Source: Streptomyces sp. R28
Lineage (GTDB): Bacteria > Actinomycetota > Actinomycetes > Streptomycetales > Streptomycetaceae
Reading direction: 5' to 3'
DNA: 64,000 bases
Assembly: GCF_041052385.1 (NCBI RefSeq)
Contig: NZ_CP163439.1
Location: forward strand, 372,001 to 436,000
The notes under the pieces: model-generated
The model's database searches: none
Told to the model about the DNA's origin: nothing
Seen by the model: only the letters and a program-made list of their open reading frames with translations
Shown: in pieces, positions 23,626 to 32,950 of the stretch
Position numbering within the stretch: position 1 is the first letter of the stretch
Layout: every line of letters starts with the position of its first letter
Position numbers and translations under genes: made by a program

Positions 23626-24762
23626 GTGCGGACCCGGAATCATGACCGCATGTTCCAGCTCGACCCCCATCCGCTCGACTGGTTCACCGTCGACGACTCC
23701 GTGCTCAGCGTCGCTCTCGTGTTCCCCATGCAAGGCGCCGCGGGCATCTTCGGCCCGACCTGCGAGCTGTGCGCTCAGCTCGCCGCCCAGGAGGTCAACC
23801 ACGCGGGCGGCGTGCTGGGCAAGGAGCTGCGGCTGCTGCCGGTGGACGGCGCCGCCGAGCCCGGTGAGATCGCCGACCGGGTCGAGGCGCTGGTGGATCT
23901 GGGAGTCGTGCAGGGTGTCACCGGCTGGCACATCTCCTCGGTGCGCCAGGCGCTGGCCCCGCGCATCGCGCACCGGGTGCCGTATGTGTACACGGCGCTG
24001 TACGAGGGCGGCGAGCACACCACGGGCGTCTTCCTGACCAGTGAGACACCGGACGATCAACTGCGGCCCGCGATGCGGCTGCTGGCGGGGGAACGCAAGG
24101 TGCGCCGGTGGTTCGTCGTCGGCAACGACTATGTGTGGCCGCGGCGCACCGCGCGGGCCGCGCGCACGTATGCGCACGAGTCGGGGGGCGGCATCTGCGG
24201 GCAGGCTTATCTGCCGCTCGGCACCCACGACTTCGACGACGTGCTGCGCCGGATCGAGCAGTCCGAGGCCGACGCCGTCCTGATGCTTCTCGTGGGCAAC
24301 GACGCCGTCCGCTTCAACCGGGCGTTCGCCGCGGCCGGCCTCGACCAGCGGTGCCTGCGCCTGAGCACGCTCATGGACGAGAACATGCTGATGGCCAGCG
24401 GCCCCACGGCGACCGCCGGTCTCTACAGCACCGCCGGGTTCTTCGCCTCGCTCGCCAACCAGGACACCCTCGACTTCCACGGCCGGTACGCCGGGCGGTA
24501 CGGCATCGAGGCGCCGGCGCCCGGGAGTCTCGGCGAATCGTGTTACGAGGGCGTGCTGTTGCTCGCCGCGCTCATCGCCCGGGCCGGGACGCTGGACGTG
24601 ACGGCGAGCGGCGCGAGCGCCGAGTCGGTGTCGTACGAAGGACCGCGTGGGTTGCTGCGGCTCAGGGACAGCCACGTCAAGCAGCGCATCTACCTCGCGC
24701 AGGCGGACGGCGTGGACTTCGACGTGCTCACCCAGCTCGACCTCGACGGTGCTCACCCTTGA
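23626..24762 (+). CDS. Cytoplasmic amide/urea-binding sensor (AmiC/FmdD-like)
   Basis: A 378-residue type I periplasmic-binding-fold protein close to AmiC and the urea/short-chain-amide binding proteins (VALVFPMQGAAGIFGPTCEL; EVNHAGGVLGKELRLLPVDG; VVGNDYVWPRRTARAAR; AQPLGTHDF-like segment). It has no signal peptide or lipobox, so it stays in the cytoplasm, as AmiC does when it senses amides and controls an antiterminator. The GTG at 23626 with GGAG upstream is preferred, and ATG 23650 is possible. It is followed by an inverted repeat, a terminator and the urtABCDE operon, so it probably senses the same ligand. Confidence 0.82.
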   Translation: MRTRNHDRMFQLDPHPLDWFTVDDSVLSVALVFPMQGAAGIFGPTCELCAQLAAQEVNHAGGVLGKELRLLPVDGAAEPGEIADRVEALVDLGVVQGVTGWHISSVRQALAPRIAHRVPYVYTALYEGGEHTTGVFLTSETPDDQLRPAMRLLAGERKVRRWFVVGNDYVWPRRTARAARTYAHESGGGICGQAYLPLGTHDFDDVLRRIEQSEADAVLMLLVGNDAVRFNRAFAAAGLDQRCLRLSTLMDENMLMASGPTATAGLYSTAGFFASLANQDTLDFHGRYAGRYGIEAPAPGSLGESCYEGVLLLAALIARAGTLDVTASGASAESVSYEGPRGLLRLRDSHVKQRIYLAQADGVDFDVLTQLDLDGAHP

Positions 24763-24781
24763 CATGCACCTCACCACACCC

Positions 24782-24805
24782 AGATACTTCCCACAGGAAG
24801 TATCT
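24782..24805. promoter_or_regulatory. Perfect inverted repeat AGATACTTCC-n4-GGAAGTATCT
   Basis: Two 10-bp arms (24782-24791 and 24796-24805) separated by CACA, just after the sensor gene. A related half-site GGAAAGTATCT recurs at 24905-24915 upstream of urtA. The high symmetry and AT content against the local G/C background suggest a protein-binding operator. The MarR or a nitrogen regulator are candidates. Confidence 0.55.
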
Positions 24806-24810
24806 AGAAT

Positions 24811-24862
24811 GCCTCGGGCGAACTGTGAATTCCGGTACGGAATTCGTCCCGAGGCTTTTTTG
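24811..24862 (+). terminator. Rho-independent-type terminator or attenuator before urtA
   Basis: GCCTCGGG (24811-24818) pairs with CCCGAGGC (24848-24855) followed directly by TTTTTT. The loop itself contains a second palindrome GAATTCCGGTACGGAATTC. A U-tract terminator is rare in Streptomyces. Its place between the sensor gene and urtA would allow either termination of the sensor transcript or attenuation of urt. Confidence 0.7.
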
Positions 24863-25030
24863 TTTCCCGTTTCGTTGCCTGCGGCGAGCCGGAAGATACA
24901 GCTGGGAAAGTATCTCGAAACACCGTGGAAACAGGGTGACTTGAGGCTGTGGACCGCACTTCAGGGACCCTGAAGGGCTGCTGATTCCTTCCTTTTCAGG
25001 TGTCCTCGTCATGGGGACAAGGAGGTTCAA

Positions 25031-26287
25031 TTGTCCAGCGTTCCCCACATACACCGGCGCCGGTTCCTGGCCGGTACCGCGGCGCTCGCCGCCGTCGTCG
25101 CGCTCTCGGCGTGCGGCGCGAAGACCGACGCCGCGGGCTCGTCCGACAAGGCCGCGAAGATCGACGTCAGCGGTGACACGGTCAAGGTCGGCCTGCTCAA
25201 CTCGCTGTCCGGCACGATGGCGATCAGCGAGGTCACGGTACGCAACTCGCTGACGCTCGCCATCGACGAGATCAACGCCTCCGGCGGTGTGCTCGGCAAG
25301 AAGATCAAGCCGATCAGCGAGGACGGCGCCTCGGACTGGCCGACGTTCGCCGAGAAGGCGACCAAGCTCATCAAGGAGAACGGCGTCGCGGCCACCTTCG
25401 GCTGCTGGACCTCCGCCAGCCGCAAGGCCGTCAAGCCGGTGTTCGAGAAGAACAAGTCGCTGCTCTTCTACCCCGTGCAGTACGAGGGGCTGGAGGAGTC
25501 GCCGTACATCTTCTACACGGGCGCGACCACCAACCAGCAGATCGTCCCGGCCCTCGACTACCTCAAGAGCAAGGGCCTCAAGAAGCTCTACCTGGTCGGC
25601 AGCGACTACGTCTTCCCGCGCACCGCCAACAAGGAGATCCGGGCGTACGCCAAGGCCAACGGCATGACGATCCTCGGCGAGGACTACGCGCCGCTGGGAT
25701 CCACGGAGTTCAGCACGATCGCCAACAAGGTGAAGGCGTCCAAGGCGGACGCGGTCTTCAACACCCTCAACGGCGACTCGAACGTGGCCTTCTTCAAGGA
25801 GTACAAGTCGGCCGGCCTGAGCGCGAAGAGCATGCCGGTCGTCTCGGTGTCGATCGCCGAGGAGGAGGTCAAGTCGATCGGCACGCAGTACCTGGACGGG
25901 CAGCTGACGGCCTGGAACTACTACCAGACCACGCCGGGTGCCGCGAACGAGAAGTTCGTGAAGGCGTACAAGGCCAAGTACGGCCAGGACAAGCCGACCA
26001 GTGACCCGATGGAGGCCGCGTACGTCTCGGTCTACCTGTGGAAGGCGATGGTCGAGAAGGCGAAGTCCTTCGACCCGGAGAAGGTGAAGGCCGCCTCGGA
26101 CGGCATCACCTTCGACGCACCCGAGGGCAAGGTCACGATCGACGGCGCCTCGCAGCACATCTACAAGACCGCCCGGATCGGCAAGATCGGCTCCGACGGT
26201 CTGATCGAGCAGGTGTGGGACTCCGGCAAGCCCATCAAGCCGGACCCCTACCTCAAGGGCTACTCCTGGGCCTCCGGCCTGTCCTGA
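25031..26287 (+). CDS. urtA: Urea ABC transporter substrate-binding lipoprotein
   Basis: A 418-residue lipoprotein for urea (or short amide) uptake. A TTG at 25031 preceded by AAGGAGG is the start. The signal has an RRR pair and lipobox ALSACG with Cys28. The mature domain matches Urt[74 protein letters not shown]. These are the signature segments of the UrtA/FmdD group. First gene of a five-gene importer operon. Confidence 0.93.
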   Translation: MSSVPHIHRRRFLAGTAALAAVVALSACGAKTDAAGSSDKAAKIDVSGDTVKVGLLNSLSGTMAISEVTVRNSLTLAIDEINASGGVLGKKIKPISEDGASDWPTFAEKATKLIKENGVAATFGCWTSASRKAVKPVFEKNKSLLFYPVQYEGLEESPYIFYTGATTNQQIVPALDYLKSKGLKKLYLVGSDYVFPRTANKEIRAYAKANGMTILGEDYAPLGSTEFSTIANKVKASKADAVFNTLNGDSNVAFFKEYKSAGLSAKSMPVVSVSIAEEEVKSIGTQYLDGQLTAWNYYQTTPGAANEKFVKAYKAKYGQDKPTSDPMEAAYVSVYLWKAMVEKAKSFDPEKVKAASDGITFDAPEGKVTIDGASQHIYKTARIGKIGSDGLIEQVWDSGKPIKPDPYLKGYSWASGLS

Positions 26288-26355
26288 CCGCTCGTCACGC
26301 GGGGGCCCGGCACACCAGCCCGGCCCCCGCTCCCCCGCCTCCCCGGAGCCGCCGT

Positions 26356-27252
26356 ATGACCGTGATCCTCGGTCAGACCTTCACCGGCATCAGCATCGGT
26401 GCCGTTCTGCTGCTCATCGCGCTCGGTCTCTCGCTCACCTTCGGCCAGATGAACGTCATCAACATGGCCCACGGCGAGTTCATCATGGCCGGCGCCTACA
26501 CGACGTACGTCCTGCAGAAGTCCATTTCTAGCGCCGGAATTTCACTTCTGGTCGCTCTCCCCGTCGCATTTCTCGTCTCGGGCGCTCTGGGCGCACTTCT
26601 CGAATGGCTGCTGATACGGCGTCTGTATCTACGGCCACTTGACACCCTTCTCGTCACCTGGGGCGTCTCCCTGATGCTCCAGCAACTCGCCCGGGACATT
26701 TTCGGCGCACCGAACGTGCAGACGCGCGCGCCCGACGTCCTCACCGGGAACATCACTCTCCTCGGCGGCGACGATCCGCTGACCGTCGCCAACAACCGCC
26801 TGTTCATACTCGGGCTGGCGGTCACGGCGGTCGTCGCGCTGTCGCTGACGTTGCGGCTGACGCCGCTGGGCCGCCGGATCCGGGCCGTGGTGCAGAACCG
26901 CGACCTCGCGGAGGTGTCCGGCATCTCGACGTCGACCGTGGACCGTACGGCCTTCTTCATCGGCTCCGGGCTCGCGGGTGTGGCCGGGGTGGCGCTGACG
27001 CTGGTCGGTCCGATCGGGCCGACGATGGGCACCAACGTGATCATCGACGCCTTCCTGGTGATCGTGGTCGGCGGCATCGGACAGCTCAAGGGCACGGTCA
27101 TCGTCGCCTTCGTGCTGGGCGTGCTCCAGTCGGTGCTGGAGTACTCCACCACCGTCAGCGTCGCCAAGGTACTGGTGCTGGTCGGCATCGTCGCGTTCCT
27201 CCAGTGGCGGCCCCAGGGGCTGTACACGCTGCGGACGAGGAGTCTCGTATGA
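26356..27252 (+). CDS. urtB: Urea ABC transporter permease UrtB
   Basis: A 298-residue LivH-type inner-membrane permease with about eight helices. The N-terminal GQTFTGISIGAVLLLIALGL and FGQMNVINMAHGEFIMAGAY are typical of UrtB. The coupling region is NRDLAEVSGISTSTVDR. Its stop overlaps the urtC start by ATGA. ATG 26356 is the conserved start. The sequence also lacks the long N-terminal periplasmic extension seen in some UrtB proteins. Confidence 0.92.
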   Translation: MTVILGQTFTGISIGAVLLLIALGLSLTFGQMNVINMAHGEFIMAGAYTTYVLQKSISSAGISLLVALPVAFLVSGALGALLEWLLIRRLYLRPLDTLLVTWGVSLMLQQLARDIFGAPNVQTRAPDVLTGNITLLGGDDPLTVANNRLFILGLAVTAVVALSLTLRLTPLGRRIRAVVQNRDLAEVSGISTSTVDRTAFFIGSGLAGVAGVALTLVGPIGPTMGTNVIIDAFLVIVVGGIGQLKGTVIVAFVLGVLQSVLEYSTTVSVAKVLVLVGIVAFLQWRPQGLYTLRTRSLV

Positions 27253-28337
27253 ACCTGCTCAAAGGGCCCTCGGCCCGGGCCGCGGCCGGTTTCGCGGGGT
27301 CGGCCGTCGTGCTGTTCGCCCTCGCCCCGCTGCTGCTGTCCGACTTCCGCCTCGGGCTGCTCGCCAAGTACCTGTGCATCGCGATGGTCGCGGTCGGTGT
27401 CTGTCTGGCCTGGGGCCGCGGCGGTCTGCTGACGCTCGGTCAGGGCGTGTTCTTCGGGCTCGGCGGCTACGCCATGGCGATGCACCTGAAGATCGCCGAC
27501 GCGGGGCCCGGCAACCTGCCCGACTTCATGCAGCTCTACGGCACCGCCACCGAACTCCCCTGGTGGTGGCAGCCGTTCGCGAATCCGCTGTTCGCCCTCG
27601 CGGCGACCGTGCTGCTCCCGATGGCCGTGGCCGCCGTGCTCGGCTCCTTCATCTTCCGGCGCCGGGTCAAGGGCGCGTACTTCGCGATCCTCAGCCAGGC
27701 GCTCGCCGCCGCCTTCGCCATCTGGCTGATCGGCCAGCAGGCCACGACCGGCGGCACCAACGGGCTCACCGACATCCAGGGCTTCTTCGGATACGACCTC
27801 GACGACCCGGTCAACCAGCGAATGGTGTACTTCGTCATCGCCGCCGCCCTGCTGCTGCTCATCGCCCTCGCCCGCCAGCTGATCCACAGCCGCTACGGCG
27901 AACTCCTCGTCGCCGTACGGGACTCGGAGGAGCGGGTGCGCTTCCTCGGCTACGACCCGGCGAACGTCAAGCTCGTCGCGTATGTGGTGGCGGCCGGCAT
28001 GGCGGGCCTCGCGGGCGCGCTGTTCGTGCCGGCGGTCGGCATCATCTCGCCGGCGCTGATCGGCATCGTGCCGTCGATCGAGTTCGTCATCGGCGCGGCT
28101 GTGGGCGGCCGGGCCAGCCTGGTCGGGGCGGTGCTCGGCGCGGTCGCGGTGGCGTGGGCGAAGACGGCGCTGTCGGAGGAGTTCCCGGCGGCCTGGACCT
28201 ACTTCCAGGGACTGCTGTTCATCGTGGCGCTCGCCTTCCTGCCCGGCGGTCTCGCCTCGCTGGTGGGCATCGTACGGCGACGCAGGGCCACGGCCGAGCA
28301 GAAGGCGGCCGTCATCCCCGTAGGAGAGGCAGCATGA
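27249..28337 (+). CDS. urtC: Urea ABC transporter permease UrtC
   Basis: A 362-residue LivM-type permease. Signatures are CLAWGRGGLLTLGQGVFFGLGGYAMAMH, an insert with PWWWQPFANPLF, GQQATTGGTNGLT and VRDSEERVRFLGYDPANVKL (coupling helix). It overlaps urtB by 4 bp. The last codons lie in a 21-bp direct repeat that also contains the ribosome-binding site and start of urtD. Confidence 0.92.
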   Translation: MNLLKGPSARAAAGFAGSAVVLFALAPLLLSDFRLGLLAKYLCIAMVAVGVCLAWGRGGLLTLGQGVFFGLGGYAMAMHLKIADAGPGNLPDFMQLYGTATELPWWWQPFANPLFALAATVLLPMAVAAVLGSFIFRRRVKGAYFAILSQALAAAFAIWLIGQQATTGGTNGLTDIQGFFGYDLDDPVNQRMVYFVIAAALLLLIALARQLIHSRYGELLVAVRDSEERVRFLGYDPANVKLVAYVVAAGMAGLAGALFVPAVGIISPALIGIVPSIEFVIGAAVGGRASLVGAVLGAVAVAWAKTALSEEFPAAWTYFQGLLFIVALAFLPGGLASLVGIVRRRRATAEQKAAVIPVGEAA

Positions 28338-28362
28338 CCAGCGTAGGAGAGGCAGCATGACC
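28319..28362 (+). repeat. Duplicated ribosome-binding site and start codon between urtC and urtD
   Basis: CGTAGGAGAGGCAGCATGACC occurs at 28319-28339 and 28342-28362 (23-bp period). The first copy has an ATG overlapping the urtC stop and opens an 8-codon ORF (MTSVGEAA). The second copy supplies the true urtD start at 28357. A tandem duplication of an original ATGA-coupled junction explains it. Confidence 0.8.
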
Positions 28363-29121
28363 GGCCTGGAGATACGCCGACTGCGGGTGTCCTTCGACGG
28401 GTTCACCGCGGTCGACGGAGTCGACCTCGACGTCCGCCCCGGGGATCTGCGGTTCCTCATCGGCCCCAACGGCGCGGGCAAGACGACCCTCGTCGACGCC
28501 GTGACCGGCCTGGTGAGGGCTCAGGGTTCGGTGCGGTTCGGCGGCCAGGAACTGCTCGGGCGGAGCGTGCACAGGATCGCCCGGTCGGGCATCGGGCGGA
28601 CCTTCCAGACCGCCACCGTCTTCGAGGAGTTGACGGTCCTGCAGAACCTGGACATCGCGGCGGGCGCGGGCCGGAGCATGTGGACCATGCTGCGGCGGCG
28701 CAAGGACGTCCCCGAGCCGGTCGCCAGGGCGTTGGAGACGGTCGGGCTCACCGAGCTCGCCGACTCCCCCGCCGGGACGCTCGCGCACGGTCAGAAGCAG
28801 TGGCTGGAGATCGGCATGCTGCTCGTGCAGGACGTACGGCTGCTGCTGCTCGACGAACCGGTGGCCGGCATGAGCCACGACGAGCGTCAGGCGACCGGCG
28901 AGCTGCTGCAACGCATCAGTGAGGAGCGGACCGTGGTCGTCATCGAGCACGACATGGACTTCATGCGGTCCTTCGCCCGCAGCGTCAGCGTGCTGCACGC
29001 GGGCAAGGTGCTCAGCGAGGGCACGGTGGCCGAGGTGCAGGCGGATCCGAAGGTGCAGGAGGTGTACCTCGGGCACGCGGCCGCCGAGGTCACCGCCGAC
29101 GCGGCCGTACAGGAGGCGTGA
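28357..29121 (+). CDS. urtD: Urea ABC transporter ATPase UrtD
   Basis: A 254-residue LivG-type ATPase. Walker A is GPNGAGKTT at 36-44. Then come IGRTFQTATVFEELTVLQN, the UrtD-specific LAHGQKQWLEIGMLL in place of LSGGQ, LLDEPVAGM Walker B and VIEHDMDFM switch. It is downstream of the duplicated start region and overlaps urtE. Confidence 0.93.
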   Translation: MTGLEIRRLRVSFDGFTAVDGVDLDVRPGDLRFLIGPNGAGKTTLVDAVTGLVRAQGSVRFGGQELLGRSVHRIARSGIGRTFQTATVFEELTVLQNLDIAAGAGRSMWTMLRRRKDVPEPVARALETVGLTELADSPAGTLAHGQKQWLEIGMLLVQDVRLLLLDEPVAGMSHDERQATGELLQRISEERTVVVIEHDMDFMRSFARSVSVLHAGKVLSEGTVAEVQADPKVQEVYLGHAAAEVTADAAVQEA

Positions 29122-29813
29122 TGCTCCAGATCGACGACGTACGCGTCGGCTACCACCGCAGCTCCGTCCTGCACGGCGTCTCCGTCGAGGTGCCCAAGGA
29201 CGGCGTGGCGGCCGTGCTCGGGCACAACGGCGCGGGCAAGAGCACGCTGCTGCGGGCCGCCGTGGGACTGCTCACGCCGACCAGCGGCACGATCCGCCTG
29301 GACGGCGAGGACATCACCCGCCGCAAGCCGCACGAACGGGTCGCGCGCGGAATGGCGTACGTCCCGCAAGGTCAGCAGTCGTTCCCGCACCTGACCACCG
29401 CCGAGAACCTCCAGCTGGTCGCGGACGGGCGCAGGCGCGGCAAGGAGTCGGTCGCCGAGGCCCTGGACCTGTTCCCGGCGCTGCGGACCCTGTCCAACCG
29501 CCGCGCGGGTCTGCTCTCCGGCGGCCAGCGGCAGCAACTCGCCATCGCCCGCGCCCTGGTGACGGATCCTCGGCTGCTGCTCCTCGACGAGCCGACCGAG
29601 GGCATCCAGCCGTCGGTGGTCGCCGAGATCGAGGAGACGATCCTCGCGCTGGCCGCGCGGGGCGGGCTCTCGGTGCTGCTGATCGAGCAGCACGTCGGGT
29701 TCGCGATGCGGGCGGCTCAGCGGTACTACGTGCTGGAGGCGGGCCGGGTCACGTCCTTCGGCGAGGGTGGTGCGGAGGCCGAGGTGGCGGTGCGGGAGGC
29801 GCTCAGCGTGTGA
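29121..29813 (+). CDS. urtE: Urea ABC transporter ATPase UrtE
   Basis: A 230-residue LivF-type ATPase. Walker A is GHNGAGKST at 34-42. It has [53 protein letters not shown] and LIEQHVGFA, all typical of UrtE. ATG 29121 shares one base with the urtD stop (TGATG) and has AGGAGG 4 bases upstream. An overlapping GTG at 29118 is an alternative. It ends the operon. The convergent sigma-factor gene overlaps its 3' end by 11 bp. Confidence 0.93.
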   Translation: MLQIDDVRVGYHRSSVLHGVSVEVPKDGVAAVLGHNGAGKSTLLRAAVGLLTPTSGTIRLDGEDITRRKPHERVARGMAYVPQGQQSFPHLTTAENLQLVADGRRRGKESVAEALDLFPALRTLSNRRAGLLSGGQRQQLAIARALVTDPRLLLLDEPTEGIQPSVVAEIEETILALAARGGLSVLLIEQHVGFAMRAAQRYYVLEAGRVTSFGEGGAEAEVAVREALSV

Positions 29814-30993
29814 GGGCGCGGCGCCGGCGTTCGAGCCAGGCACGCTCCGCCGGGCTCCCGGTCAGGGCGAGCGCGGCCTCGTAGGCCCGGACCGCCTCCG
29901 TGTCCCGGCCCAGGCGCCGCAGCAGGTCGGCGCGGACCGCGTGGAAGACGTGGTAGCCGTCCAGGCCGAGGCCGTCCACGAGGTCGAGGGCCACTCTCAC
30001 GCCCTCGACCCCGGCCACGGCCACCGCCCGGTTCAGGGCGACGACGGGGCTGGGGGCCAGAGCCATCAGCTGGTCGTACAGCTGGACAACCTGCCCCCAG
30101 TCCGTGGCCTCGGCGGTGGGCGCGTCGCTGTGCACGGCCTGAATGGCGGCCTGGATCTGGTACTGCCCCGGCTGGCTCCGGCGCAGGCACCGCCGTACGA
30201 GGGCCTGTCCTTCCGCCACGAGGTCGCGGTCCCAGCGCTCCCGGTCCTGCTCGGGCAGCGGCACGAGCGCCCCGTCGGCGTCCTCCCGCGCGGGCCGGCG
30301 GGACTCCACGAGGAGCATCAGCGCGAGCAGGCCGCTGACCTCGGGCTCGTCCGGCATCAGCTCGGACAGCAGTCGGCCCAGGCGTACGGCTTCCGCGCAC
30401 AGCTCGGGCGAGCCGCCGTAGCCCTCGTTGAAGATCAGGTAGACGACGGCGAGGACGCCGTTCAGCCGGTCCGGGAGGTCGGCGTCACGAGGCACGCGAT
30501 ACGGGATGCGCGCGTCGCGGATCTTCGCCTTGGCCCGCACCAGACGCTGGGCCATGGTCGGCTCGGGCACAAGGAAGGCGCGGGCGATCCGGGCGGCGGT
30601 GAGTCCGCCGAGGAGGCGCAGGGTGAGGGCGACCTGGGCCTGGGGGGCGAGGGCGGGGTGGCAGCAGGTGAAGATGAGCCGGAGCCGTTCGTCGCGCACG
30701 GGGCCCTCCTCGGGCAGCGCGTCGGGGGCGTGCAGCAGGGCGGCCTCGGCGTGCCGTTCGTCCCGCTTGGCCTCGCGGCGCAGCCGGTCGATCGCCCGGT
30801 TGCGGGCGGTCGTGATGATCCACCCGGCCGGGCTCGGCGGCACACCGGTCTCCGGCCAGCGGCGCACCGCCGTGGTGAAGGCGTCCTGGACCGCTTCCTC
30901 GGCGAGGTCGATGTCGCCGAGGAAGCGGACGAGGACGGCGACGGCGCGGCCGTACTCGGCACGGAAGACGTCCTCGATGTCCGGGGCCGTCAT
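29803..30993 (-). CDS. ECF42-type sigma factor with TPR-like C-terminus
   Basis: A 396-residue extracytoplasmic-function sigma factor: region 2 ([33 protein letters not shown]), region 4 ([30 protein letters not shown]) and a long DUF6596/TPR-like C-terminal part ([37 protein letters not shown]) with [11 protein letters not shown]. This is the layout of ECF group 42, which has no anti-sigma gene but occurs with a YCII/DGPF protein. That partner is directly upstream, its stop overlapping this start by one base. Confidence 0.92.
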   Translation of the reverse strand: MTAPDIEDVFRAEYGRAVAVLVRFLGDIDLAEEAVQDAFTTAVRRWPETGVPPSPAGWIITTARNRAIDRLRREAKRDERHAEAALLHAPDALPEEGPVRDERLRLIFTCCHPALAPQAQVALTLRLLGGLTAARIARAFLVPEPTMAQRLVRAKAKIRDARIPYRVPRDADLPDRLNGVLAVVYLIFNEGYGGSPELCAEAVRLGRLLSELMPDEPEVSGLLALMLLVESRRPAREDADGALVPLPEQDRERWDRDLVAEGQALVRRCLRRSQPGQYQIQAAIQAVHSDAPTAEATDWGQVVQLYDQLMALAPSPVVALNRAVAVAGVEGVRVALDLVDGLGLDGYHVFHAVRADLLRRLGRDTEAVRAYEAALALTGSPAERAWLERRRRALTR

Positions 30994-31349
30994 CAGTCCT
31001 CGGCTTCGCCCATGAACGGGCGCACCTCGATGGGCAGCGTGGTCGCCAGCGCCGCCTTGCGCCCCCATTCGAGGGCCGCGTCCAGGTCGGGCGCCTTGAT
31101 CAGGCAGATCCCGCCGAGCATCTCCTTGCCCTCGGCGTACGGTCCGTCGGTGATCAGGACGTCGCCGGCGCTGGGCCTCAGCACGGTGGACGACTCCGGG
31201 CCGTGCAGTCCCCCCGCGAAGACCCAGGCACCGGCCTGCCTGAGCTCCTGGTGGAAGACATCGAGGTTCTTGCCGATCTCGGCGAGCACCTCCGGCGGGG
31301 GCAGCTCGTCACCCACCGGCTGCACCACGCTGAGCAGGTAGTACTTCAT
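30993..31349 (-). CDS. YCII-related DGPF-domain protein
   Basis: A 118-residue protein with the motif [14 protein letters not shown], the DGPF/YCII signature, in a ferredoxin-like fold. It begins [11 protein letters not shown] as usual. Genes of this kind are the constant partner of ECF42 sigma factors, and the stop/start overlap TGATG here shows coupling. The molecular role is uncertain: it may sense a signal or be an enzyme. Confidence 0.9.
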   Translation of the reverse strand: MKYYLLSVVQPVGDELPPPEVLAEIGKNLDVFHQELRQAGAWVFAGGLHGPESSTVLRPSAGDVLITDGPYAEGKEMLGGICLIKAPDLDAALEWGRKAALATTLPIEVRPFMGEAED

Positions 31350-31598
31350 GACAGCCTCCTTGGCGTCGGAGCGTCCCTCTGTGGCGCTCTCTCACCTCCT
31401 ACACGAACGGCCCGCCCTCGGATCGACACCCGGCCGACCGACACCGGAGAGTTTCACGGACGGCGACCGCGCTTACATCGCCATGAACCCGACGAGCTCT
31501 ACACATAAAGAAAAAATAAGCGCAAAATGTCCTCTAGGCGGCGCTTACCGCATACCGCACCAGACGCGGTCAGGCCTGCAAGTCAAAGGAGACGAGTC

Positions 31599-32039
31599 AT
31601 GGCCAACGTGCAGCCCACCAGAGGTGACATAACCGGCCACCCCGATGTATCCGAAATGCGGGAACGCTACGACCGCATGCTCGGCGGTCGTGACGTGGCA
31701 CTCGTGGACGGACCGGTGTTCCTGCTCGGTCTGTACTGTGCGGTGTCCCCCTGGATACTCCACTACACGACCAGCCAGCCCCCGCTCGTGACCCACAACC
31801 TGATCGTGGGCATCGCGATCGGCCTGCTGGCCCTCGGGTTCACCCGGGCCCCGGAACGCATGTACGGCCTCAGCTGGGCCTTCTGCGCGATGGGCACCTG
31901 GATGATCATCGCACCGTGGATCGTCGGCGACAGCCCGGACGCGGGTGTGGTCCTCAACAACATCATCATCGGCGCACTGGCCGTGGTCCTGGGGATGATC
32001 TGCGCCGGTACGGCGGCGAGGAGCACCACCAGGCCGTAA
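31599..32039 (+). CDS. SPW-repeat membrane protein
   Basis: A 146-residue integral membrane protein with four predicted helices and two SPW-type motifs: AVSPWILHYT near residue 52 and IIAPWIVGDS near 105. ATG 31599 has AAAGGAG upstream. The N-terminal 40 residues are soluble and acidic/basic mixed. The function of SPW proteins is unknown. They occur singly in many actinobacteria. An A/T-rich stretch (31500-31520) upstream probably holds the promoter. Confidence 0.85.
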   Translation: MANVQPTRGDITGHPDVSEMRERYDRMLGGRDVALVDGPVFLLGLYCAVSPWILHYTTSQPPLVTHNLIVGIAIGLLALGFTRAPERMYGLSWAFCAMGTWMIIAPWIVGDSPDAGVVLNNIIIGALAVVLGMICAGTAARSTTRP

Positions 32040-32118
32040 GGGCTCAGCGGAGAGGAAGCCACGCCGGCCGGTCCGCACCCGCGGACCGCCCTCTCGCACC
32101 CCCTCACTGCGGCCTCGC

Positions 32119-32886
32119 TCAACGAGCCGGCATCAGCCACGGTTCCTGAGGCAGTACATGGCCGGTCTCCAGGAGCGACTTGAGGTTGGACAGCACCGCC
32201 GGCCAGCCGGACGACACATCGGCGCGCGCGCTCTCGTCCGGGAGGTGTTCGTGGGTCACGGTGAGGCGGACGATCTCGGCGTGCTGCTGGATGTCGAAGG
32301 TGACCCGGGAGTGCTTGTCCTGCTGCCCCTCCTCGTCCGGCGCCGCCCAGGTGGTGACCAGGCGGCTCGGGCGCTCGCTCTCCACGACGGTGCCGACCAC
32401 GTCGGCGATGCCGGAGCCGTCCGTACGCACGTGTTCCCAGCGGGATCCGGGCCGCCAGTCCGAGACGTTGCTGTGGCCCCAGTAGGCGGCGGTCAGGTCC
32501 GCGTCGGTGAGCGCGTCCCATACCTTCTCGGGCGTGCTCTCGATGTAGGTGACGTACACGAATGTGGGCTTGTCGGTCACGGCTTCCTCGGCTCGTCGTT
32601 TCACGGCGCCGAGCACGCTCAGGCGTGGGCGCTCGAACTTGTCGATCCACCGCTCCTGGATCTCGTGGAGCGGGACCGGATTGAGGTAGTGCAGCTTCTC
32701 CCGCCCTCGCCGCACCGTGCTGACCAGGTTGGCGGCCTCCAGGACGGCCAGATGCTGGGTCACCGACTGGCGTGCCATGTCGATACGCGCGCACAGCTCC
32801 CCCAAGGTCTGCCCGTTGCCCTCGTGCAGACGGTCCAGGAGCCGTCTGCGCGTGTCGTCGGCCAGCGCCTTGAAGACCTTGTCCAT
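32119..32886 (-). CDS. ArsR-type regulator fused to an SRPBCC (AHSA1) domain
   Basis: A 255-residue fusion. Residues 1-95 are an ArsR winged helix (FKALADDTRRRLLDRL; MARQSVTQHLAVLEAANLV). Residues 105-240 are an SRPBCC/AHSA1-like lipid-pocket domain (VYVTYIESTPEKVWDALTD; YWGHSNVSDWRPGSRWEHV; HEHLPDES). The fused pocket probably senses a hydrophobic ligand. ATG 32886 is the usual ArsR start. The perfect dyad at 32921-32940, only 35 bp upstream, fits an autorepression operator. Confidence 0.88.
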   Translation of the reverse strand: MDKVFKALADDTRRRLLDRLHEGNGQTLGELCARIDMARQSVTQHLAVLEAANLVSTVRRGREKLHYLNPVPLHEIQERWIDKFERPRLSVLGAVKRRAEEAVTDKPTFVYVTYIESTPEKVWDALTDADLTAAYWGHSNVSDWRPGSRWEHVRTDGSGIADVVGTVVESERPSRLVTTWAAPDEEGQQDKHSRVTFDIQQHAEIVRLTVTHEHLPDESARADVSSGWPAVLSNLKSLLETGHVLPQEPWLMPAR

Positions 32887-32920
32887 CCCGGAGTCACTCT
32901 CTGATCGCACACTCAACGTT

Positions 32921-32940
32921 ATGCAGGCAATTACCTGCAT
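32921..32940 (-). promoter_or_regulatory. Palindromic operator ATGCAGG-n6-CCTGCAT
   Basis: Seven-base arms (32921-32927 and 32934-32940) around CAATTA, 35-54 bp upstream of the ArsR-SRPBCC start. The position and symmetry match ArsR self-repression. The divergence from the kinase gene's 3' end leaves no other obvious target. Confidence 0.65.
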
Positions 32941-32950
32941 GTCAATCGGA

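Noticed and set aside
26496..28481. 661-residue minus-strand ORF opposite urtB and urtC
   Set aside because: Shadow of permease genes. The composition is Asp/Glu/Arg-rich with no family.
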